A DNA stretch of 64,000 nucleotides, taken from NCBI GenBank assembly GCA_018812715.1, contig JAHJCT010000017.1, positions 1 to 64,000 of the forward strand, given 5' to 3'. A program made the translations under genes and the position numbers. Each line of letters opens with the position of its first letter. The first letter of the stretch is position 1. The stretch is from Microcaldota archaeon (lineage in GTDB: Archaea; Micrarchaeota; Micrarchaeia; Anstonellales; Bilamarchaeaceae). Positions 50,493 through 58,539 of the stretch are shown piece after piece. Under the pieces are notes generated by a model. That model searched no databases, had not been told where the DNA came from, and saw only the letters and a program-made list of their open reading frames with translations.

Positions 50493-51635
50493 TTGAAAAA
50501 GAAAATTGCTGTGGTGACTGGAACACGTGCCGAGTATGCTATACTTGAACCTCTTATAAAAAAAATTCATGAAAATCCAAAACTTGAACTACAGCTTTAT
50601 GTTACTGCAATGCATCTTTCCAAATTTTATGGCTACACAATCAAGGAAATCCAATATCCAATAACTTCGAAAATTGACATGAAAATCAAAAAACAAAATT
50701 CTCAAACAGATATGCTATCTTCTGTAGCTACTGGAATAACCGGATTCTCTAAATCTTTTAGTGCAAATAAACCGGATACCATTATTGTTCTTGGTGATCG
50801 AATCGAACAGTTCGCTGCTTCTGTTGCAGCTTTATTTTTGAACATTCCAATTGCTCATATACACGGTGGGGATATTTCCGGGGGTCTTGACAATTATCTT
50901 CGGAATATGATAACTAAAATGGCATCTATTCATTTTCCAGCTTCAAATTTGAGTGCAAAAAGAATAATTGCTCTTGGCGAAGATCCAAAAAGAATTTATG
51001 CTGTTGGGGCTCCAGGGCTTGATTCGGTGCTTTCTATTAAAATAAGATCAAAGGCTGATCTTGCAAAACAATATGGACTCAACGCCAATATGGATTGGGT
51101 CTTAATTTTATACCACTCCGATACGTTGATTCCCCAATTGGCTGGCAAAGAAATGAGTGCAATCTTGAAATCTGTAAATAATCCAAATCTTCAAAAAATA
51201 ATAATTTATCCGAATGCTGATGTTGGCGGCTCTACAATAATATCTGAAATAGAAAAGGTAAGCAACAAGAAAGAGTATGCTTGCTTCAAAAATATTCCAC
51301 ACGAAGATTTTATTTCTATAATGGCCAATTGTATTTTATTAATTGGAAATTCAAGCAGTTTTTTGATTGAATCACCATCTTTTTGTGTTCCAGTTGTAAA
51401 TATAGGTTCAAGACAAAAAGGCAGAGAAAAAGGAAAGAATGTGCTAGATGTTATTATCGTTAATGAAACCACCATTTCAACTGCGATAAACAGAGCCCTG
51501 AACGACACTAATTTTATTGTAGAAGTCAACAAATGCCTATCTCCTTATGGGGATGGGACGGCATCTAATCAAATTGTAAAAATTTTAGAAGAGTTAGACC
51601 TCAATACGCTACTTAAAAAACCATCTCAAACATAA
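50493..51635 (+). CDS. UDP-sugar 2-epimerase, hydrolysing (NeuC/LegG-like)
   Basis: It releases UDP and inverts C2 of a UDP-acetamido sugar to give the free hexose used by the synthase. The protein begins MKKKIAVVTGTRAEYAIL, with the GTRAEY motif of the family, then GDRIEQFAASVAALFLNIPIAHIHGGDISGGLDNYLRNMITKMA (split here only for description) and GAPGLDSVL. The C-terminal half has IGNSSSFLIESPSF, the UDP-binding end. The start choice rests on the SD site; the ATG at 50484 is the alternative. Adjacent acetyltransferase, aminotransferase and dehydratase genes imply the diacetamido-trideoxy substrate of LegG rather than plain UDP-GlcNAc. Confidence 0.9.
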   Translation: MKKKIAVVTGTRAEYAILEPLIKKIHENPKLELQLYVTAMHLSKFYGYTIKEIQYPITSKIDMKIKKQNSQTDMLSSVATGITGFSKSFSANKPDTIIVLGDRIEQFAASVAALFLNIPIAHIHGGDISGGLDNYLRNMITKMASIHFPASNLSAKRIIALGEDPKRIYAVGAPGLDSVLSIKIRSKADLAKQYGLNANMDWVLILYHSDTLIPQLAGKEMSAILKSVNNPNLQKIIIYPNADVGGSTIISEIEKVSNKKEYACFKNIPHEDFISIMANCILLIGNSSSFLIESPSFCVPVVNIGSRQKGREKGKNVLDVIIVNETTISTAINRALNDTNFIVEVNKCLSPYGDGTASNQIVKILEELDLNTLLKKPSQT

Positions 51636-51643
51636 TTTATTAT

Positions 51644-52042
51644 ATGAATAAACCACGCTTCAAAGAGTGGAAAACACCAGAATTTAACGAATTTGATCTG
51701 ACACAGTGGAATTGGATGTGTCAACATCGGGCAGGTCTGATTCTAGGAAAAAATTGTGATATCGGAGCATTTACGTACATCAATGCTAAATATGGCGTAG
51801 AAATACAAGAAAATGTTCAAATTGGTTCCCATTGTTCAATTTATTCACATTCTACTATAGACAATAAAAAAGGAAAAGTTGTAATTAAAACTGATGCAAA
51901 GATTGGGACCCATTCAATAGTGATGCCTGGAATTACTATTGGAAAATCTGCATTGATTGGTGCCTTCAGCTTTGTAAATAAGGATATTCCTGATGGAGCA
52001 ATTGCCTTTGGTGTGCCAGTAAAAATACAGAAAAAAGAGTGA
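51644..52042 (+). CDS. Left-handed beta-helix acetyltransferase (LegH/PglD-like role)
   Basis: The 132-residue protein is made of hexapeptide repeats: IGAFTYINAKYGVEIQENVQIGSHCSIYSHST, then IGTHSIVMPGITIGKSALIGAFSFVNKDIPDG, and ends with the typical GVPVKI. A His in GTHSIVMPG and the loop before it would form the CoA site. It is shorter than PglD because it lacks the N-terminal nucleotide-binding domain. In a legionaminic pathway this step N-acetylates the new 4-amino group. It overlaps the aminotransferase gene by 4 bp (ATGA). Confidence 0.82.
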   Translation: MNKPRFKEWKTPEFNEFDLTQWNWMCQHRAGLILGKNCDIGAFTYINAKYGVEIQENVQIGSHCSIYSHSTIDNKKGKVVIKTDAKIGTHSIVMPGITIGKSALIGAFSFVNKDIPDGAIAFGVPVKIQKKE

Positions 52043-53172
52043 TTTATATGAAATGGAAAATTCCTCTTTACAAGATATATCATGATGAAGCAGATACAAA
52101 AATAGTTACCGAGGTAATTGAACGTGGCACTTATTGGACTAATGGTCCTGAAAATACCCAACTTGAAAAAGAGCTTTCTTCTTATCTTGGTACGAAATTT
52201 GTTCTAACTTTTGCTAATGGTACTTCTGCCCTTCATGCCATGTTGCTTGCTCATGGAATTGGCAAAGCTGATGAAGTTATTGTTCCATCATTTACATTTA
52301 TCTCTACGGCTAATTCTGTTCTATTTACTGGAGCCAAACCTGTTTTTGCTGATATAGAAAATTTAACTTACGGTCTTGATCCAGAAGATGTGCGAAAAAA
52401 AATTACTGACAAAACAAAAGCTATAATGCCAATCCATTATGGTGGCTGTCCGGCTATCAAAATACGTGAATTGGCTGAGATTGCCGAGGAGAATGACCTT
52501 CTTCTCCTTGAAGATAATGCAGAATCTTTGGGTGCACAAATAAACGGAAAAAAAACCGGTAGTTTTGGGGATTCGTCTATGCTCAGTTTTTGTGCTAATA
52601 AAATTATAACTGGCGGAGAAGGGGGAGCTATTACAACTAACTCAGAAGAAATTTATGAAAAACTTAAACTACTTCGTTCTCATGGCAGAGAAGAAAAAGA
52701 AAATTATTTTGAATCGAATAAAACTATGGATTATGTTTCATTGGGTTATAATTATCGAATGCCTACATTGATTGCAGCTTTGATTCTTTCTCAATTGAGA
52801 AAAATAGATAATATTATCTCTCTTAGAAGAGAAGCTGCTGATTTATACGATAATTATCTACAGGATATAAATGTAAAGCACCCACCAAAAAATGAACTTA
52901 TCCATCACGTCTATCAAATGTATACAATAGAAGTAACTGCTGATACAAGAGATGCACTAATGAAATATTTAGAAAAACAAGGCATTATGAGTAAAGTATA
53001 TTTTGATCCTATACATAAAACACATTTTTATAAAACTGTTTTGAATTATAATGATAAACTATCAGCCACTGAGAACATTTCCGATAAAGTTTTGACTCTT
53101 CCTTTGTTTGCTGGTATGCACGAGGAAGAGATCAAAATAATATCTGGAGCTATAAAAAATTTTATGAAGTGA
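52039..53172 (+). CDS. PLP-dependent sugar aminotransferase (DegT family, LegC-like)
   Basis: It transfers an amino group from glutamate to a 4-keto UDP sugar. The 377-residue DegT/DnrJ/EryC1 enzyme shows GTSALHAMLLAHGIG, VIVPSFTFISTANSVLF and LLEDNAESLGA (Asp for the PLP ring). The PLP Lys is in SFCANKIITGGEGGAI near residue 187, and GYNYRMPTLIAALILSQL follows. All are standard. The start is either the ATG at 52039 or the one at 52048. It follows the acetyltransferase and precedes the dehydratase, making the substrate UDP-4-keto-6-deoxy-GlcNAc likely. Confidence 0.92.
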   Translation: MIYMKWKIPLYKIYHDEADTKIVTEVIERGTYWTNGPENTQLEKELSSYLGTKFVLTFANGTSALHAMLLAHGIGKADEVIVPSFTFISTANSVLFTGAKPVFADIENLTYGLDPEDVRKKITDKTKAIMPIHYGGCPAIKIRELAEIAEENDLLLLEDNAESLGAQINGKKTGSFGDSSMLSFCANKIITGGEGGAITTNSEEIYEKLKLLRSHGREEKENYFESNKTMDYVSLGYNYRMPTLIAALILSQLRKIDNIISLRREAADLYDNYLQDINVKHPPKNELIHHVYQMYTIEVTADTRDALMKYLEKQGIMSKVYFDPIHKTHFYKTVLNYNDKLSATENISDKVLTLPLFAGMHEEEIKIISGAIKNFMK

Positions 53173-53176
53173 TCTT

Positions 53177-54232
53177 GTGAACGATGCAGAACTCAAAAAT
53201 GTTTTTAAGGGAAAGAATATTTTGGTTACTGGCGGTGCCGGTTCTATTGGTAGCGAACTTGTGAAACATCTTCTTAAGTATGAACCAAAAGTTGTTCGTA
53301 TTCTTGATATTAATGAAAGCGGGCTATTTGACTTAGAACAGGAATACAAAGAATACGAGCGACAAGTTCGCATACTCATCGGGGATGTTAGAGACAAAGA
53401 TAGACTCATGAAAGCTATGGAAGGCATTGATTTCGTATTTCATGCAGCCGCACTTAAGCACGTTTATATAAATGAGTACAGCCCACTCGAAGCTGTTAAA
53501 ACAAATGTTTTAGGAACACAAAATCTTTTTGATGCAGCAATTGAGAATAATGTTGAAAAAGTGATATTCATCAGCACTGACAAAGCTGTTAATCCCACAA
53601 GTGTTATGGGCACATCAAAATTACTTGCAGAAAAATTAACCACTGCTGCCAATTATCAAAAAGGTTCCCACAGAACAATTTTTTCCTCGGTTCGTTTTGG
53701 AAATGTTTTAGCCTCAAGAGGATCAGTTATTCCTTTGTTTATTAATCAAATAAAAAAAGGTGGGCCAGTTACAATTACAGATCCTCAGATGACCCGTTTT
53801 ATTATGTCATCTGATAGAGCCATAGGTTTAATCCTAAAAGCGGCTTCTCTTGCACATGGTGGGGAAATTTTCATTCTTAAGATGCCAACAGTAAAAATAA
53901 TGGATCTTGCAGAAGTTTTAATAGACCGAGTTGCGCCTGCTTATGGATTTAACAGCAATGAGATCAAAATTGAGATAATTGGTTCACGGCCAGGAGAAAA
54001 GTTACACGAGTTTTTAGTAACTAATTACGAAAGAGAAAATCTTAAGGAGATAAATGACCTTCTAGTTTTGGTTCCATCAATAAGTGCGTATTATTCTAGA
54101 ATGAATCCTGATACTGCAACCTCTAAATATTATAAGAGTTTAAAACCAATGGATCCGTCAAATATGACATCGAGCGAACATAATCCTCTCAACAAAAAAC
54201 AAATAAATAAAATACTCGATGAAATACTTTGA
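53177..54232 (+). CDS. UDP-GlcNAc 4,6-dehydratase (LegB/PglF-like)
   Basis: It forms UDP-4-keto-6-deoxy sugar, the first committed step. The 351-residue enzyme begins with a GTG at 53177 and has ILVTGGAGSIGSELVKHLL, FVFHAAALKHVYINEYSP, and the catalytic STDKAVNPTSVMGTSK. The Met in VMGTSK replaces the SDR Tyr, as in retaining PglF/FlaA1-type dehydratases; PseB enzymes keep Tyr (YGATK). That favours legionaminic or bacillosamine-type chemistry over pseudaminic. It lacks the membrane helices of long PglF proteins, so it is soluble. Confidence 0.92.
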   Translation: MNDAELKNVFKGKNILVTGGAGSIGSELVKHLLKYEPKVVRILDINESGLFDLEQEYKEYERQVRILIGDVRDKDRLMKAMEGIDFVFHAAALKHVYINEYSPLEAVKTNVLGTQNLFDAAIENNVEKVIFISTDKAVNPTSVMGTSKLLAEKLTTAANYQKGSHRTIFSSVRFGNVLASRGSVIPLFINQIKKGGPVTITDPQMTRFIMSSDRAIGLILKAASLAHGGEIFILKMPTVKIMDLAEVLIDRVAPAYGFNSNEIKIEIIGSRPGEKLHEFLVTNYERENLKEINDLLVLVPSISAYYSRMNPDTATSKYYKSLKPMDPSNMTSSEHNPLNKKQINKILDEIL

Positions 54233-54280
54233 TATGTAATCCGAGGGATCATTATTAAGAATCCAAAAATCAAGATAAAG

Positions 54281-55648
54281 GTGCTTCATTTAGCCGATGC
54301 AGCAATTACTGATACTGTTGTTAACGATCTAATACTTTTCAAAAAGTTTTTTCCAGCATGCGCAAAACTTTCTCAAGAGTTTGACCTCGAAATAATCGGA
54401 AGAACTTCTGAAGATACTTTTAGAAACGCCTCTAAGTTAGATCTTAAATACACGGATTTTTTTGATTCTGATATCTTCTCTAGAGAAGTTTCTGATAAAG
54501 ATATTGAAGATGCTGAAGACTATATTGGAATAACTTTTGATTACCTATTTTTTTCTAATAAGAGACGTTGGAGTTCATTACAAAGGAAAAATTTCAAAGA
54601 AAAACTTGTAAAATATGTCTGGGCTTGGAAAGAATTGTTCAAAGATACAGACATCGTCATTAATTACATGGAAAACTTGTATTTTACCAATCTGGCTGAT
54701 CTAGTTGCCGACAAAATGGGGATCAAGATAATCAAAGTAGCTGGCTCTGGAATCGTTGCTGATGGCCTAATCCTATGGGATAAGGATCACATCCCCATAT
54801 TCTATAAAAGCAAGTATAAAACAGATGCATTGAATCATTTACTCCAAAGAACCCATCAAGTACAAACAGTAAAATTACTGCGGCCAGTGAACCGATTTCA
54901 AGATGTTCTAAATAAGATTCCAAAAATGTTTAATCGTATTTCTATAAGAATAAAAGATAAAAGAAAATCAATTGATGTTGATATCCCCCCTGCGATACCA
55001 GAATTTATGCGTGTTACTTTTACTGCTTTGAGATATATCATATATCCGCATTTGCATAAATTTTTCTTTGATAAATCACGGCCAGGTGAAAAATTTTTCT
55101 TATATCCATTACATTTTCAGTGGGAAGCACAAATAACCCTTCGGGAGCCATTCCTTAATCAATTGAAATTTGCAAAACAAATTTCAAAGTTTCTCCCGCA
55201 CAATACCTTTCTTTATGTAAAAATACATCCGCATTGGAAAAATGCAGATCAAGATATTTTGCCCTCATTTGATCTCAGTAGAGAAAGCAATGTACGATTA
55301 ATCGGCCCAAAAGAAAAAACCATCGATCTAATAAAAAAGTCATTAGGGGTTATTGTAACAAATTCAACAGTTGGTTATGAAGCACTCGCATTGGGAAAAC
55401 CACTTGTCGTTACTGGACATGAAGTGTATAAAGAAGTAGGATTAGATGTGAAAGACCTAAATGAATTACCAAAAATACTTTCACAAATTCACAGTGGCGA
55501 TTATCAAATAGATGAAGATTCGTACGCACAATTTCTAAAAAAATACTCTGGTCACGTCATAACAAGTGAAAATCCTGATGAAATTGCCGAAGAAATTAAA
55601 GAAGCGATCCTTTGGTTTATGAATTCACCCACAAATGATTCAAAATAA
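54281..55648 (+). CDS. Capsule-type polysaccharide transferase-like protein
   Basis: The 455-residue soluble protein has a GT-B-like layout. The N-terminal half (MLHLADAAITDTVVNDLILF) is variable. The C-terminal half has FLYVKIHPHWKNADQDI, then VRLIGPKEKTIDLIKKSLGVIVTNSTVGYEALALGKPLVV (read as two adjoining motifs), typical of capsule synthesis and CMP-Kdo transferase relatives (Capsule_synth/KpsC-type). It may add a nonulosonic acid from the CMP donor made next door, which is inference from neighbourhood. The GTG start at 54281 is the first usable one. Confidence 0.65.
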   Translation: MLHLADAAITDTVVNDLILFKKFFPACAKLSQEFDLEIIGRTSEDTFRNASKLDLKYTDFFDSDIFSREVSDKDIEDAEDYIGITFDYLFFSNKRRWSSLQRKNFKEKLVKYVWAWKELFKDTDIVINYMENLYFTNLADLVADKMGIKIIKVAGSGIVADGLILWDKDHIPIFYKSKYKTDALNHLLQRTHQVQTVKLLRPVNRFQDVLNKIPKMFNRISIRIKDKRKSIDVDIPPAIPEFMRVTFTALRYIIYPHLHKFFFDKSRPGEKFFLYPLHFQWEAQITLREPFLNQLKFAKQISKFLPHNTFLYVKIHPHWKNADQDILPSFDLSRESNVRLIGPKEKTIDLIKKSLGVIVTNSTVGYEALALGKPLVVTGHEVYKEVGLDVKDLNELPKILSQIHSGDYQIDEDSYAQFLKKYSGHVITSENPDEIAEEIKEAILWFMNSPTNDSK

Positions 55649-55704
55649 AAGCCACATTTTGTATTATAGAGATATTTAAATCTCTTCTTGCCTTCTCTAT
55701 TCTT

Positions 55705-56826
55705 ATGAAATTAGTCCTAGTCACCCCCTTCCTAGAAAGCACCGGCGGACTTGATCGTGTAGTCCTCAAAATAGCCCAGCATTTTGATGCAAAAATCCAC
55801 TGCCTCAACCATTCTCCTGAAAAAACATTCCCCGAATTCAAAAATCTCAACATAGAAGTTGCCAAACCGGGACTGCTAAGAAAAATCCCAGTTATGAACC
55901 GTGTAACATCTGCCATAGAAGCTGGCAGCTATTTCTACAACCTCAAACTGGAAGACTTTGATGTTATTAATGCCCATCAAACCCCCTCAGAATGGATAAG
56001 AAACAAAAATTCCCCGGTAATTTGGTACTGTCATACACCAAATCGTGAAGCCTTTGACCTTTACAATTGGAGAATGAAGCGCCGCAACCTGCTCCAGAAA
56101 CCAATCTTCTGGGCATCAATCCAGGCATTCAAGTTCTTTGAATCAAGAACAGTCCCAAACATTGAATATATCTTTACCAACAGCAAAAACAGCCAGAAGA
56201 GAATAAGCAGATATTTACAAAGAAGTTCTGAAGTTCTTCATCCCGGGATTGAAACAAACAATTTCTCCTGCAAAGGCTATGAAAAGTTCTTTTTCTACCC
56301 ATCAAGAATAGCTCCAGAAAAAGACTTTGAACATGCAATAAAGGCATTCAAAATTTTCTCCAGTCGCTTCAAAGACTGGAAATTCATAATTGCGGGATCT
56401 CTATCTAATCGTTCAGATCATCAAAATTACTTCAAAAAACTCAAGTCTCTATGTACCCCTCAAATTACAATAGAAACAAATGTAACTGAAGAAAGATTGC
56501 TTGATCTTTATTCCCGTTGCTATGCAGTACTCTTCACTCCAGTAGATGAAGATTATGGCCTTGTTCCATTAGAAGCCATGGCATCTTCAAAACCATGCAT
56601 AGCAAAGAATGAAGGCGGACCAACCGAAACAATACTTAATAACAAAGATGGCTTCCTTGTCTCAAGCATATGGGATATGGCAGGAAAAATGGAATGGCTG
56701 GCAAATAATCAGGACCGATGCGAAGAAATGGGCAAATACGGCAGAAGGAAAGTTCAAAGAGACTTCACCTGGGAAATTTTCTTAAAAAGATTTGAAGAAA
56801 TGGCAAGAGAACTAAGCAGGTCATGA
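55705..56826 (+). CDS. GT4-family glycosyltransferase
   Basis: The 373-residue retaining GT-B enzyme begins MKLVLVTPFLESTGGLDRVV with the acceptor-side Gly loop. The C-terminal donor domain has FFYPSRIAPEKDFEHAIKAF, ERLLDLYSRCYAVLFTPVDEDYGLVPLEAMA (the E-x7-E motif: DEDYGLVPLE) and GGPTETILNN. It has its own short upstream gap (56 bp, T-rich). Codon use and base make-up here look closer to the genes on its right than to the nonulosonate block on its left. Confidence 0.92.
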   Translation: MKLVLVTPFLESTGGLDRVVLKIAQHFDAKIHCLNHSPEKTFPEFKNLNIEVAKPGLLRKIPVMNRVTSAIEAGSYFYNLKLEDFDVINAHQTPSEWIRNKNSPVIWYCHTPNREAFDLYNWRMKRRNLLQKPIFWASIQAFKFFESRTVPNIEYIFTNSKNSQKRISRYLQRSSEVLHPGIETNNFSCKGYEKFFFYPSRIAPEKDFEHAIKAFKIFSSRFKDWKFIIAGSLSNRSDHQNYFKKLKSLCTPQITIETNVTEERLLDLYSRCYAVLFTPVDEDYGLVPLEAMASSKPCIAKNEGGPTETILNNKDGFLVSSIWDMAGKMEWLANNQDRCEEMGKYGRRKVQRDFTWEIFLKRFEEMARELSRS

Positions 56827-56845
56827 TTTTACTTTTTTCTCATTT

Positions 56846-57577
56846 TTATTTTATCTCTTCTCCACTATCTTTTTTGATTTTTTGTACTATTTTGGCAAGT
56901 TTCTTTTTCTCTTCTTCTCTTTCCATCTCTTTTATTTTTTCCTCATCTTCTTTTTCCATTTCCATTACTCTTTTTGCAAGCTCTTCAGGCAGTTCTATAC
57001 TTACAATTGTTGTTTCGTATTCCAATCCAATAAATCTCAATATTGCCTGCAAAATCTTTGACACCACTATGATCAAAATCAGAAATACGATCCCTGCTAA
57101 TATTGTCAGATAATCAGCAACCAGATTAGCATAAACTACTGCCATTACCACATATACACTTACATTGATCGGCGCTGCAGCAAAAAGAAAGAATGCTAAT
57201 CTCTTCGGTAAAAGATGGAAATAGGTAACAAATGCCAACAACATTCCAGCTATAACCAATCCAGCAGATATTGAAAAGTATAAATTATTGGAGTAAATAT
57301 TTTCCATCGATCCTACTCCATCTTGATAATACATTTCTTTGATTATATTAAGGGCAACAAAAAGGAACACCATTGTATTTCCAAATGCAGTATTCCAGCC
57401 AAGCTCTTCTTTCTTGTACCTGGCAAAATAAAGTGTCATGAATAACGTGGCAACAACAAGTGGAACTGCAATCCATAACATTTTCTCATTGTTCAGAGGG
57501 GCAAGTACTAATTCTATTGTTCTGTCTCTAACCTGATAAGCTATTTCTATGATTGTTGTTTCAAGTTCAGATACCAT
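56846..57577 (-). CDS. Five-helix membrane protein with acidic coiled-coil tail, unknown
   Basis: The only minus-strand gene in the glycan island. I begin it at the Met at 57577 (MVSELETTIIEI); the extra residues from 57619 lie over the neighbour's promoter. About 243 residues hold five membrane helices (MLWIAVPLVVATLFMTLYFA, TMVFLFVALNII, ISAGLVIAGMLLAFVTYF, NVSVYVVMAVVYANLV, ILAGIVFLILIIVVSKIL). A highly charged helix of about 55 residues follows (MEKEDEEKIKEMEREEEKKK). The tail is cytoplasmic and likely a coiled coil. No family is recognised. Confidence 0.65.
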   Translation of the reverse strand: MVSELETTIIEIAYQVRDRTIELVLAPLNNEKMLWIAVPLVVATLFMTLYFARYKKEELGWNTAFGNTMVFLFVALNIIKEMYYQDGVGSMENIYSNNLYFSISAGLVIAGMLLAFVTYFHLLPKRLAFFLFAAAPINVSVYVVMAVVYANLVADYLTILAGIVFLILIIVVSKILQAILRFIGLEYETTIVSIELPEELAKRVMEMEKEDEEKIKEMEREEEKKKLAKIVQKIKKDSGEEIK

Positions 57578-57630
57578 ACAGTTGATAAGAAGAGACAGTC
57601 TTAAAAATCTGGGCAACACAATTCTATTCT

Positions 57631-58530
57631 ATGAAAATTCTTGTTACTGGTGCTTTGGGGTTTATTGGTTCTAATTTAACTGAAAGATTGGTAAATGAAG
57701 GCCATACTGTTTCTGCTCTTGATAATCTTAATACAGGAAGCGAAGATAACATAGAAAAAATCAAAAATAAAATCAAGATTTTTGTTTTAGATGCAGGGTA
57801 TATTGAAAAAACTGGGGAAAAATATGACGTTATATTCCACAATGGGATTTATTCTTCTTCTCCAATGTACAAAAAGAATCCACATCTCACAGCTAAAGTG
57901 TTACAGGAATGGATAAACATATTGGAATATGCAAGAAAAAATAACTCAAAAGTTATCTTTGCTTCTACGAGCTCTCTTTACAATGGCCATAAACCGCCCC
58001 ATAAAGAAGTTATGATTCCGTTCACAACAGATTTTTACAGTGAAACAAGAATTGCAATGGAACGCATTGCCAGGCTCTACAATGAATTCTACTCAATGCC
58101 AATAATAGGCCTAAGGTACTTCAGTGTTTACGGACCGCATGAAAAGGCAAAGCAAAACTATGCAAATCTTATTACGCAATTTTTATGGAAAATGAAAACA
58201 AATGAAGCACCAGTTATCTTTGGTGATGGAACACAAACAAGAGATTTTACCTATGTTGATGATATTGTAGAAGCTAACATTCTTTCTTTGAAATACAAAA
58301 ACTTTGGTATCTTCAATATTGGCACAGGAACAAGCACCACATTAAATGACATGGTCAAACTGCTCAACAAAAAGCTCAATACTAATCTCCAGCCATTATA
58401 TGAGCCAAATAAAATCAAGAATTATGTCCAGCATACAATGGCAGACACCTCCAAGGCAGAAAAAGAGCTTGGCTTCAAGGCAAAAATCAATCTAGAACAA
58501 GGTATAGAGAAACTTATCCAGTATTATTAG
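57631..58530 (+). CDS. NAD-dependent sugar epimerase/dehydratase with YxxxR active site
   Basis: The 299-residue extended SDR begins MKILVTGALGFIGSNLTERL. The active-site Ser/Thr is in FASTSSLYNGHKPP. Where YxxxK is expected the protein reads FYSETRIAMERIARLYN, so Lys is replaced by Arg. GLRYFSVYGPHE and DFTYVDDIVEANIL are typical of GalE/UDP-glucuronate epimerase relatives. The Arg could keep the Tyr acidic or reduce activity. It begins 10 bp before the flippase gene's upstream spacer and belongs with the export genes. Confidence 0.85.
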   Translation: MKILVTGALGFIGSNLTERLVNEGHTVSALDNLNTGSEDNIEKIKNKIKIFVLDAGYIEKTGEKYDVIFHNGIYSSSPMYKKNPHLTAKVLQEWINILEYARKNNSKVIFASTSSLYNGHKPPHKEVMIPFTTDFYSETRIAMERIARLYNEFYSMPIIGLRYFSVYGPHEKAKQNYANLITQFLWKMKTNEAPVIFGDGTQTRDFTYVDDIVEANILSLKYKNFGIFNIGTGTSTTLNDMVKLLNKKLNTNLQPLYEPNKIKNYVQHTMADTSKAEKELGFKAKINLEQGIEKLIQYY

Positions 58531-58539
58531 GGCTAAAGT

